This document shows, in pieces, positions 1 to 7,632 of a stretch of DNA of 64,000 bases; the stretch's first letter is position 1; every line of letters begins with the position of its first letter. This DNA comes from Mucilaginibacter boryungensis (GTDB lineage: Bacteria; Bacteroidota; Bacteroidia; Sphingobacteriales; Sphingobacteriaceae), in contig NZ_JADFFM010000001.1 in assembly GCF_015221995.1 (NCBI RefSeq), positions 2,170,001 through 2,234,000 on the forward strand, in the 5' to 3' direction. Below the pieces are notes generated by a model. The model did not search any database, was not told where the DNA came from, and worked only from the letters and a program-made list of their open reading frames with translations. The translations under genes and the position numbers were made by a program.

Positions 1-1
1 A

Positions 2-535
2 TCGCAGCGCCTGGCCTTAAGTGCTGATACAACCTTTTATAATAATACGCCCGATGGCGGCAGCAAAGGCTTGAAAGCAGCACGTAGTATTGCGCTTATC
101 TCCTATCGTACCTATAAAACATACGGGGTTACCCAGCAAGAACAAACCGACGAACTACACAATTACCGTGCAGCCAGCTATCAGAATTACCAGGGTCAAA
201 AATTGGTTAACCGTTTTAATGCATATAGCTATTGGTATTTAACTAAAGTAATGGACTCGCATAATGTGGGCCGTAACCGCCAGGGCGTAGAAAGAGCTCT
301 GAGTACTATTACTGCTAAAACACTGGTAATCGGCATTAAATCTGATGTATTATTCCCTATCGAAGAGCAGCAATATCTGTTCAGACAAATACCGAAGGCT
401 GCTTTGGCTGAAATAGATTCGTTTTATGGGCACGACGGATTTTTAATTGATACAGAGAATCTGACAAATATTATTTCATCTTTTTTAAAAACCGACGTAA
501 AAGGTAAGATTATTGACTTGCAGCAAACCGCATAA
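2..535 (+). CDS. metX: Homoserine O-acetyltransferase, 3' part
   Basis: C-terminal 177 residues of an alpha/beta-hydrolase-fold acyltransferase that acetylates homoserine from acetyl-CoA, the entry step of methionine synthesis in the cytoplasm. The frame is open from base 2, so the gene begins outside the window; an internal TTG at 71 is not its start. Visible family landmarks are the GGSKGLKAAR stretch, the KLVNRFNAYSYWYLTK helix, the catalytic Asp in KSDVLFP and the catalytic His in YGHDGF. The nucleophile Ser lies upstream, outside the window. It is followed after 6 bases by hom, which makes the same substrate, homoserine, so the two are very probably one operon. Confidence 0.93.
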   Translation, partial: SQRLALSADTTFYNNTPDGGSKGLKAARSIALISYRTYKTYGVTQQEQTDELHNYRAASYQNYQGQKLVNRFNAYSYWYLTKVMDSHNVGRNRQGVERALSTITAKTLVIGIKSDVLFPIEEQQYLFRQIPKAALAEIDSFYGHDGFLIDTENLTNIISSFLKTDVKGKIIDLQQTA

Positions 536-541
536 TATACA

Positions 542-1777
542 ATGAGCAAAAAACTTAAAATTGGACTTTTTGGCTTTGGCGTTGTTGGCCAGGGCTTATA
601 CGATATTATCCGCACTAAAAACCTGAATATTGAGATCGTTAAGATCGCCATTAAAGATCCTACAAAGAAACGTACCCTGCCACCGGAGCTTTTCACGACC
701 GATAAAGATGAGTTATTGAATAACCCGGAGATAAATACGATTGTTGAATTAATAAACGATACGGAAGCGGCATATGATATCGTATCTACCGCTTTAAAAA
801 CCGGGCGCAACGTTGTATCAGCCAGTAAAAAAATGCTGGCGATTTATTTGCAGGAATTAATTGACCTGCAACATCAATACGGTACATCATTATTGTACGA
901 AGCTTCCGTGTGCGGTAGTATTCCGATAATCCGTAATCTGGAGGAGTATTATGATAACGAACTGCTGCACTCTATCAGCGGCATATTCAACGGTTCATCT
1001 AATTACATCCTATCAAAGGGCTATAATGAGAATATGGATTATGATACCGCGCTTAAGCTGGCACAGGACCTTGGTTTTGCCGAAACTGACCCAACGCTTG
1101 ACGTTGGTGGGTTTGACGCCAAGTATAAGCTGGTGATAGCAGCCGCGCACGCCTATGGTGTAGTGGTGAAACCAGAGAAAGTGCTCAATGTAGGTATCCA
1201 AAACCTACACGCAAACGACTTGCAATATGCGCGGGAAAAGAAACTGAAGATTAAACTGGTGCCTGTTGCTAAAGAGTTGGATGACCAACATGTTACTATG
1301 TTTGTGTTACCTAAGTTTGTGAATGAACACGAATTTCTTTACAATGTAGATTACGAATACAATTGTGTTACCGTACAGGCGGCTTTTGCCGATCAGCAAT
1401 TCTTTTATGGAAAAGGCGCCGGCGGCCATCCTACCGGCTCCGCTGTGTTATCAGATATCGCAGCCTTGCGCTATGATTATCAATATGAGTATAAAAAGGC
1501 GCACAATAAAAAGGACTTGCGGTTTACTAATAACGTAGAACTCAATATTTACCTGCGTTATGAAGATGACGACCTGGTTGAAGCACTACAGTTTGAATAT
1601 ATTCATGAACGCTTTTATTCAGGTAATTACAAGTTTGTTACCGGGAAGATCAACCTACAAAACCTGATAGATAATCAACACCGTATATCAAATAGCAAGG
1701 CCTTTGTGGCTTTTGCCAATCAGCTAACAGGGGTTAGTTTAGCCACAGCGGCAAAACAAACGGCTGAAGTTCTTTAG
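542..1777 (+). CDS. hom: Homoserine dehydrogenase
   Basis: Reduces aspartate semialdehyde to homoserine with NAD(P)H, the branch point to methionine and threonine. The 411-residue protein starts with a Rossmann nucleotide-binding motif GFGVVGQG (residues 11-18), has the YEASVCGSIPII substrate loop (119-130), FNGSSNYI (149-156) and the active-site segment with Asp192 and Lys196, equivalent to the DxxxK pair of the family. It is a monofunctional enzyme, with no aspartokinase domain; the last ~80 residues are divergent and may replace the usual ACT regulatory domain. The ATG lies 6 bases after metX, so the pair is probably cotranscribed, ending at the hairpin just downstream. Confidence 0.95.
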   Translation: MSKKLKIGLFGFGVVGQGLYDIIRTKNLNIEIVKIAIKDPTKKRTLPPELFTTDKDELLNNPEINTIVELINDTEAAYDIVSTALKTGRNVVSASKKMLAIYLQELIDLQHQYGTSLLYEASVCGSIPIIRNLEEYYDNELLHSISGIFNGSSNYILSKGYNENMDYDTALKLAQDLGFAETDPTLDVGGFDAKYKLVIAAAHAYGVVVKPEKVLNVGIQNLHANDLQYAREKKLKIKLVPVAKELDDQHVTMFVLPKFVNEHEFLYNVDYEYNCVTVQAAFADQQFFYGKGAGGHPTGSAVLSDIAALRYDYQYEYKKAHNKKDLRFTNNVELNIYLRYEDDDLVEALQFEYIHERFYSGNYKFVTGKINLQNLIDNQHRISNSKAFVAFANQLTGVSLATAAKQTAEVL

Positions 1778-1799
1778 TAGATTTATTGGCTAAACACTT

Positions 1800-1830
1800 A
1801 AAAGGCTTCCTTTACCGGGAGCCTTTTTTA
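1800..1830 (+). terminator. Rho-independent terminator after hom
   Basis: Stem AGGCTTCC / GGGAGCCT (one G-T pair) with a short TTTACC loop, followed by a run of six T. It sits 23 bases after the hom stop and closes the metX-hom unit. Confidence 0.85.
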
Positions 1831-1900
1831 TTGAACCAATTTTCACCACATAATATTTAACTTTATCTTTACCACACAAATAGGTGACTATCCCCGGTTA

Positions 1901-3064
1901 ATGTCGAAACTTTATAAACTTTTTACCAATAAAATATTTATAACCGTACTATGGTTTGGGCTTAGCCTTTTCGCAGTAGTAAAAATGGTTTTCGCGCATT
2001 CCATTAATAATTACCTCATTTACAAATACACGTTTATTAATCTGCTGCATCAGCATAATTTATATACACCGCAGCCTTATTACGCAGATACCAACCACTA
2101 CGGGCCGCTGTTTGCCTTACTGATTGCACCTTTTACTTTTCTCCCTGACGGTATTGCCGCCATTTTATGGACAACGGTTAACGCCTTTATTTTATACCGG
2201 GCTATTTTATTGTTGCCATTTAAGATAGATTATCGCTACGCCATTCTGCTTATCTGCGCACACGAATTAATGACAGCCAGTTACAGCGTACAGTTTAACC
2301 CTATCATGACTTCAATTATCCTGCTAAGTTTCATTTTCATCAGGAACGGAAAAGATTTTTGGGCAGCCTTATTAATTATTGCCGGTACTTACGTTAAATT
2401 ATATGGTATTGTTGGATTGGCATTTTTCTTCTTTTCAGATAATAAACTAAAACTGATACTATCGCTGCTGTTTTGGTCGATCATACTTTTTGCATTACCA
2501 ATGTTGTTTTCATCACCGGCATTTGTGGTGCAATGTTATAAAGACTGGTATTTAAGCTTAAGCGAAAAAAACGTCCATAATGAATTTTCAACCATGCAGG
2601 ATATTTCGGTGATGGGGATGATCCGGCGAATATTTAATTATCCGCAGCTATCAAATATGCTTGTCATACTACCGGGAATGCTATTGTTCGCATTATCTTA
2701 TGTGCGTATAAAAAGCTTTAAAAAAATAGATTATCAATTACTGATATTAGCATCTAGCCTATTGTTTACAGTGATATTTAGTACAGGTTCCGAATCGCCT
2801 ACTTACATCATCGCGTTTGTTGGTGTTGGCATTTGGTTTATGAACCTGGACAGGCCTATGAAGCCGGTTGAGATTTTTTTGCTCATATTTGCATTAATTA
2901 TAACCAGTTTATCACCGTCCGACCTGTTTCCGAGGTTTATTAACAGGGAATATGTTAAGCCTTATGCCTTAAAAGCATTGCCTTGTTTTGTGATATGGCT
3001 AAAAATAATTTACGAAACTTTAACCCGCGATTTTGCGCGTGACACAACAGTACCGGCTGTATGA
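1901..3064 (+). CDS. GT87/DUF2029-type integral membrane glycosyltransferase
   Basis: A 387-residue polytopic membrane protein with about nine to eleven hydrophobic helices, resembling the GT87 (DUF2029) family, which transfers sugars from polyprenyl-phosphate donors on the outer face of the inner membrane. Supporting features are the early loop NHYGPLFALLIAPF (about residues 65-78), typical of the family's conserved YPPF-like region, and the AALLIIAGTYVKLYG helix. Its stop overlaps the start of the next gene (ATGA), a GT2 enzyme of the kind that makes polyprenyl-phosphate sugars, which fits a donor-maker/donor-user pair. Sugar and acceptor cannot be told. A weak -7-like TATCTTTA lies at 1864-1871. 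Confidence 0.75.
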   Translation: MSKLYKLFTNKIFITVLWFGLSLFAVVKMVFAHSINNYLIYKYTFINLLHQHNLYTPQPYYADTNHYGPLFALLIAPFTFLPDGIAAILWTTVNAFILYRAILLLPFKIDYRYAILLICAHELMTASYSVQFNPIMTSIILLSFIFIRNGKDFWAALLIIAGTYVKLYGIVGLAFFFFSDNKLKLILSLLFWSIILFALPMLFSSPAFVVQCYKDWYLSLSEKNVHNEFSTMQDISVMGMIRRIFNYPQLSNMLVILPGMLLFALSYVRIKSFKKIDYQLLILASSLLFTVIFSTGSESPTYIIAFVGVGIWFMNLDRPMKPVEIFLLIFALIITSLSPSDLFPRFINREYVKPYALKALPCFVIWLKIIYETLTRDFARDTTVPAV

Positions 3065-4014
3065 ATAAAAAAATATCGATAGTAATACCTTCATTTAACG
3101 AAGCCGGTAACATTGCCGAATTAGTGCAACGGTTAACTGCAGTATTAAAAACTGTACCCTATCGTTATGAAGTGATTTTTATTGATGATGGCAGTTCGGA
3201 TAATACGCTGGAAATTCTGAAATCATTAAATAGCAAGGATGATAACTTATATTACCTTGAACTTTCCCGCAATTTCGGTCACCAGAACGCGCTAAAGGCT
3301 GGTTATGATTATGCCGATGGCGATGCTATCATCAGCATGGATGGTGATTTGCAACACCCTCCTGAACTGATTACGCAATTCCTTGAAAAGTGGGAAGAGG
3401 GTTATGATGTAGTTTATACTACCCGCGAATATCAGGATGAGGTTAGTTATTTCAAAACCAAGTCATCTGAAATATATTATAATATGATCAACTCCCTTTC
3501 CGATACCAAATTGGAAAAAGGGACAGCCGACTTCAGACTGATAGACCGAAAAGTAGCTAACGTACTGGTTAGTTTGGACGAGAATGGCTTATTTATACGC
3601 GGGTTAATAAAATGGCTTGGTTTTAAGCAATATGCCATCAATTACCAAGCTGATGCACGGTTTTCAGGGCGCAGTAAATATACCCTTAAGCGCATGATTA
3701 GGTTCGCGGTAGAAGGTGTTACAGCCTTTAGCGTACGCCCATTAAATATCGCCATAGGCATAGGGGCGTTTTTTTCGCTTATGTCGTTGTGTTATATCCC
3801 TTATATCGCCTGGACGTTGATGTATGGGCATGAAGTCCCCGGCTGGGCATCTGTATTGGCATCGGTTGTGTTTTTTGGCGGCGTCCAATTAATGGTGTTA
3901 GGTATAATCGGTTTATATCTGGGTAAAATGTTTATGCAAGCCAAAAACCGTCCTAATTATATTGTTCGGTCAACCAATTTAGTTAAAGTAAATAATGATA
4001 TTGCTAAGCTTTGA
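3061..4014 (+). CDS. GT2 glycosyltransferase, polyprenyl-phosphate hexose synthase type
   Basis: A 317-residue family 2 glycosyltransferase resembling DPM1/GtrB/ArnC enzymes, which move a hexose from a nucleotide sugar to a polyprenyl phosphate at the cytoplasmic membrane face. The GT-A fold is seen in VIPSFNEAGN (8-17), the Asp pair FIDDGSSDN (40-48), and the metal-binding DGD (94-96) followed by LQHPPE. Two transmembrane helices lie near residues 225-295, as in GtrB. It overlaps the upstream GT87 gene by 4 bases and the downstream deacetylase by 20 bases, so the three are translationally coupled. The most likely role is supplying a lipid-linked sugar for its neighbour. Confidence 0.88.
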   Translation: MNKKISIVIPSFNEAGNIAELVQRLTAVLKTVPYRYEVIFIDDGSSDNTLEILKSLNSKDDNLYYLELSRNFGHQNALKAGYDYADGDAIISMDGDLQHPPELITQFLEKWEEGYDVVYTTREYQDEVSYFKTKSSEIYYNMINSLSDTKLEKGTADFRLIDRKVANVLVSLDENGLFIRGLIKWLGFKQYAINYQADARFSGRSKYTLKRMIRFAVEGVTAFSVRPLNIAIGIGAFFSLMSLCYIPYIAWTLMYGHEVPGWASVLASVVFFGGVQLMVLGIIGLYLGKMFMQAKNRPNYIVRSTNLVKVNNDIAKL

Positions 4015-4786
4015 TATAGAAGAGTTTGACATGCCGTTTGAGTATGGCAAAAGTATTAGTTTTGAAGATCAGTTGGCCATATCAACCGAGGGCACATTGG
4101 CTATTCTTAACATTTTACGTGAAGCAAATATTAAGGCAACATTTTACTGTACGGCCAATTATGCTAAAAATAAAACTGATATCATTTTAAAAATAGTTGA
4201 GGAAGGTCACGAGTTAGCTTCACATGGTTACTTTCATTCTGAGTTTATTCCTGAACATTTAGCCTCCTCAAAAAAAGTGCTGGAACAAATTGCCGATACC
4301 CCTGTTAAAGGCTATCGTATGGCCCGTATGATGCCTGTTGATGAAAAAGAGATCCATAAAGCAGGTTATAAATACAATTCATCCATCAACCCAACCTGGC
4401 TGCCTGGCAGGTATAATAACTTTAAGCGCCCGCGTACCTGGTTTTGGCAGGATGGCGTGCTGCAAATACCTTCATCGGTATCACCCCTAATACGCTTCCC
4501 TTTGTTTTGGCTGAGTTTTCATAATCTTCCCATGTTTATGTTGCAATGGTTAAGTAACGCTACGCATCGTAAAGATGGCTACTTAAATCTGTATTTTCAT
4601 CCGTGGGAATTTACCGATCTGCACAAACCCGAAAAGTATGGTTTCCCTGGTTATGTAATGCGCAACACTGGTGAGGATTTTATCAGTCGGATAAAATATT
4701 TTATTAATTGGGCGCAAAAAAAAGGCTACCAGTTTAAACGTACCGGTGATTTTGCCGCCGAGATCATACAAAAAAGCCGGAAGTAA
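3995..4786 (+). CDS. Polysaccharide deacetylase (CE4 / NodB fold)
   Basis: A 263-residue deacetylase of carbohydrate esterase family 4, expected to remove N- or O-acetyl groups from a cell-surface sugar using a divalent metal. Motif 1 is SFDIEEFD (5-12, Asp7 base), motif 2 is HELASHGYFH (72-81) with the two metal histidines, motif 3 Arg108 lies in GYRMAR, and the late His is in YFHPWEF (His202). There is no signal peptide, so it may act on a lipid-linked intermediate in the cytoplasm. The ATG at 3995 lies inside the GT2 gene (20-base overlap), giving MILLSFDIEEFD right at the motif; starting later would remove the catalytic Asp. Confidence 0.88.
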   Translation: MILLSFDIEEFDMPFEYGKSISFEDQLAISTEGTLAILNILREANIKATFYCTANYAKNKTDIILKIVEEGHELASHGYFHSEFIPEHLASSKKVLEQIADTPVKGYRMARMMPVDEKEIHKAGYKYNSSINPTWLPGRYNNFKRPRTWFWQDGVLQIPSSVSPLIRFPLFWLSFHNLPMFMLQWLSNATHRKDGYLNLYFHPWEFTDLHKPEKYGFPGYVMRNTGEDFISRIKYFINWAQKKGYQFKRTGDFAAEIIQKSRK

Positions 4787-4800
4787 ATTCCGGCAATTTT
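4776..4800. terminator. Bidirectional terminator between convergent genes
   Basis: Perfect 7-bp stem GCCGGAA / TTCCGGC with a 5-base loop, preceded by six A and followed by a T run, so it can end transcription on both strands. It overlaps the last codons of the deacetylase and faces the E2 gene. Confidence 0.8.
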
Positions 4801-4834
4801 TAGTAAAGGTATATTAACTGATTGATCTGCTATT

Positions 4835-6340
4835 TTATATCTCCCTGTTCATATCCCAATTTTCCAGGTAATCGGCCACACGGCGCACAAACGATCCGCC
4901 CAATGAGCCATCCACTACCCTATGGTCATAAGATAAGGACAGGAACATCATATGCCTGATGGCAATTACATCACCATCTTTGGTTTCTAACACCGCCGGT
5001 TTCTTTTTGATAATACCAATAGCCAGGATAGCAACCTGTGGCTGGTTAATAATAGGTGTCCCCATTACGTTGCCAAACGAACCAACATTGGTTAAGGTAA
5101 ACGTACCGTTCTTCACTTCGTCGGGTTGTAGCTTATTGGCACGCGCCCTGTTAGCCAGGTCGTTTACCGATTTGGTAATACCTGTCAGGTTCAGTGCATC
5201 CGCTTTATGAATTACAGGCACTATCAGATTACCGCTTGGCAAAGCCGTAGCCATACCAATATTAATATCTTTTTTCTTAATGATCTGTGTACCGTTGATA
5301 GAACTATTTATCAGCGGCATATCTTTAATTGCTTTTACAACCGCCTCAATAAATATCGGGGTAAAAGTGATCCTTTCGCCGGTGCGTGCCTCAAAGCCCT
5401 TTTTAACCTTATCGCGCCATTTAACCAAGTTGGTCACATCAGCCTCTACAAACGATGTTACGTGCGGCGATGTATGCTTGCTCATTACCATGTGGTCGGC
5501 AATTAAGCGGCGCATCCTGTCCATTTCAATAATTTCGTCACCTTCGGCCGGTATATAAGCCGGTTTGGCCTGGGCGGCCTGTGGTTGTGTTGGCTGGGCC
5601 GGTTTAGCGGTTTGCGGCGCAGCTTGTGCTGGCCTTGGTTGTTGCTGCTGCTGAGCAACAGGTTTCGGCGCTGACGCTGCTTGTGGCTGGGCCTGAGGGG
5701 GATTTTGCTGTGGCTGAGGTGGCCTTGCAGACTGGCCTTGTGGCTTTGGCTGCGGAGTAGGCACCTTATTACCTTGTACCCGCTGCCTTTTACTAATATA
5801 ATTTAGCAGGTCGTCTTTTGTCAATCGTCCATCAGAACCTGTACCCGGAATGCGGTCAAGTTCAGCCATGCTAATGCGTTCCTGCGCAGCGATATTTTTA
5901 ACCAGCGGCGAATAAAACCGGTCGCCGTTACTATAAGCCTGCGCTTGCACGGCAGGTTCTTCTTTTGCGAGCTGACTTACCCCTGGAATAGCTGTATCTT
6001 CAAATTCAACTACATCATTAGCCGGGAAAGATTCTTTATAAGCAGGTGCAACTGGTTCCGGAGCGGGAGTCGCAGGAGTGTTATTCTGTTCTGCTATGGC
6101 GCCGGTTTCTATTTCGGCAATTACCGAACCAATCTGTACCACATCGTTTTCATTGCATAATTGCTTGGCAAGTACTCCGCTTACCGGCGAGGGCACTTCA
6201 GAGTCGACCTTGTCGGTTGCAATTTCCATTATTGCCTCGTCTGCCTCTATACGGTCGCCAGGAGATTTTAACCACCTGATGATGGTTGCTTCCGCAACAC
6301 TCTCGCCCATTTTTGGTAGCAACAATTGGTATTTAGACAT
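4835..6340 (-). CDS. 2-oxoacid dehydrogenase complex E2, dihydrolipoyl acyltransferase
   Basis: Core acyltransferase of a 2-oxoacid dehydrogenase complex, moving an acyl group from lipoyl-lysine to CoA. The order of domains is clear: one lipoyl domain (1-80, lipoylated Lys44 in ATDKVDSE), a peripheral-subunit-binding domain (about 143-182), a long Pro/Gln/Ala-rich flexible linker (about 190-262), and the catalytic domain (268-501) with His473 and Asp477 in the HRVVDG motif. No E1 or E3 gene is adjacent, so the substrate (pyruvate, 2-oxoglutarate or branched-chain oxoacids) cannot be fixed from context; the single lipoyl domain and short DHRVVDG ending resemble branched-chain-type enzymes of Bacteroidota. 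Confidence 0.93.
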   Translation of the reverse strand: MSKYQLLLPKMGESVAEATIIRWLKSPGDRIEADEAIMEIATDKVDSEVPSPVSGVLAKQLCNENDVVQIGSVIAEIETGAIAEQNNTPATPAPEPVAPAYKESFPANDVVEFEDTAIPGVSQLAKEEPAVQAQAYSNGDRFYSPLVKNIAAQERISMAELDRIPGTGSDGRLTKDDLLNYISKRQRVQGNKVPTPQPKPQGQSARPPQPQQNPPQAQPQAASAPKPVAQQQQQPRPAQAAPQTAKPAQPTQPQAAQAKPAYIPAEGDEIIEMDRMRRLIADHMVMSKHTSPHVTSFVEADVTNLVKWRDKVKKGFEARTGERITFTPIFIEAVVKAIKDMPLINSSINGTQIIKKKDINIGMATALPSGNLIVPVIHKADALNLTGITKSVNDLANRARANKLQPDEVKNGTFTLTNVGSFGNVMGTPIINQPQVAILAIGIIKKKPAVLETKDGDVIAIRHMMFLSLSYDHRVVDGSLGGSFVRRVADYLENWDMNREI

Positions 6341-6384
6341 AGTAAAATTCAGTATAGATGGGTCAAAAATAACAATTTCAACCC

Positions 6385-7632
6385 TTAGTTTTCCACTTCT
6401 CTTAGTAAAGTATTCAACATTCCTAATGCCGAAATTGCGCTCCTTTCGATGTTTTGTAGCCTTTTATTACCAAATGTGAATTTCTTTGTTACTGTTTTTG
6501 TGGCCGAAGCTACTGCTATCCAAACAGTTCCAACAGGCTTATCGGGTGTACCGCCACCAGGCCCCGCTACACCGGTTACGGCAATGGCATAATCAGATTT
6601 AAAATTTAAAATTGCGCCTTCGACCATTTCGGTCACTGTTTCCAGGCTAACTGCGCCGTGTTGCCATAATGTCTCGTTCTTTACACCCAGCACGCTTTCT
6701 TTTAATTCGTAAGAATAGGATACCGTACCACCAAAAAACACATTTGATGATCCCGGATGTTGCGTAAATAAATGTGATATATATCCACCTGTACAACTTT
6801 CGGCTACAGATAGTGTCAAACCCCTGGCCTCCATTTTATTTAAAATGGCTTTTTCCAGCGATATATCTTCTTCAGCAACTACCACATTTGCTACACGAAA
6901 TAATAATTGATCAGCAAAACTGTTTAGCTCTTTTTGCAATAAAACCTCATCATCTCCATATCCGCTTAAACGCAGCCGCACCTGCCCCAACTTGGGCAGA
7001 TAAGCCAGTTTAATATGCGAAGGCAAACTATCTTCAATGTCAGCAATTCGCTCTGCCAGGAATGATTCGCCCTCGCCCACCGTAAGTATGGTTTTATGTA
7101 TAATTACAGGTAGTTTAAATGATGCCTTTAATTTTGGCAGTACCTGGTCTTCCATCATATACATCATTTCAAAAGGCACACCAGGCATCGATACATATAC
7201 CCTGCTATCATAGTTAAACCACATACCCGGCGCTGTACCATTTTTATTCAGTATCACTTCGCAATTTTCAGGTATCTGGGCCTGCAACCGGTTAACTTCC
7301 AACAACGGCCGGTTATACTTTTTAAATAACTGCTGTACGTTTTCCAGCGCTTCCGCATTTTCTGTAAAACCAACATTAAAATATTCGGCCAGTGTTCTTT
7401 TGGTGATATCATCTTTAGTTGGGCCTAAGCCTCCGGTTATCAGGATGATCTGAGCTCGGTTGTGGGCTTCTGCCAGTGCTTTCAATATATGGCTGCGATC
7501 GTCAGATACGGATGATATTTGTTTTACCCTTATCCCTATTTTGTTTAGTTCCTGGGCAATCCAGGCCGAGTTGGTGTCAACTATCTGACCGATCAATATC
7601 TCGTCGCCTATGGTTATAATTTCTGCAAGCAT
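6385..7632 (-). CDS. cinA: CinA family protein (NMN deamidase / ADP-ribose pyrophosphatase)
   Basis: A 415-residue full-length CinA: an N-terminal molybdopterin-binding-like (MoCF) domain with GGLGPTKDD (67-75) and a C-terminal CinA domain with SVAESCTGGYIS (near 258-269) and AVTGVAGPGGGTPDKPVG. In other bacteria the protein hydrolyses ADP-ribose and deamidates nicotinamide mononucleotide in pyridine nucleotide salvage. Its ATG overlaps the lptD stop by one base (TAATG), a pattern suggesting reinitiation by the same ribosomes, so it is probably expressed from the lptD promoter. Confidence 0.94.
   Translation of the reverse strand: MLAEIITIGDEILIGQIVDTNSAWIAQELNKIGIRVKQISSVSDDRSHILKALAEAHNRAQIILITGGLGPTKDDITKRTLAEYFNVGFTENAEALENVQQLFKKYNRPLLEVNRLQAQIPENCEVILNKNGTAPGMWFNYDSRVYVSMPGVPFEMMYMMEDQVLPKLKASFKLPVIIHKTILTVGEGESFLAERIADIEDSLPSHIKLAYLPKLGQVRLRLSGYGDDEVLLQKELNSFADQLLFRVANVVVAEEDISLEKAILNKMEARGLTLSVAESCTGGYISHLFTQHPGSSNVFFGGTVSYSYELKESVLGVKNETLWQHGAVSLETVTEMVEGAILNFKSDYAIAVTGVAGPGGGTPDKPVGTVWIAVASATKTVTKKFTFGNKRLQNIERSAISALGMLNTLLREVEN

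Noticed and set aside
71..535. Separate short gene beginning at TTG 71
   Set aside because: The same frame is open back to base 2 and encodes upstream MetX residues (ALSADTTFYNN), so it is the 3' part of metX, not a new gene.
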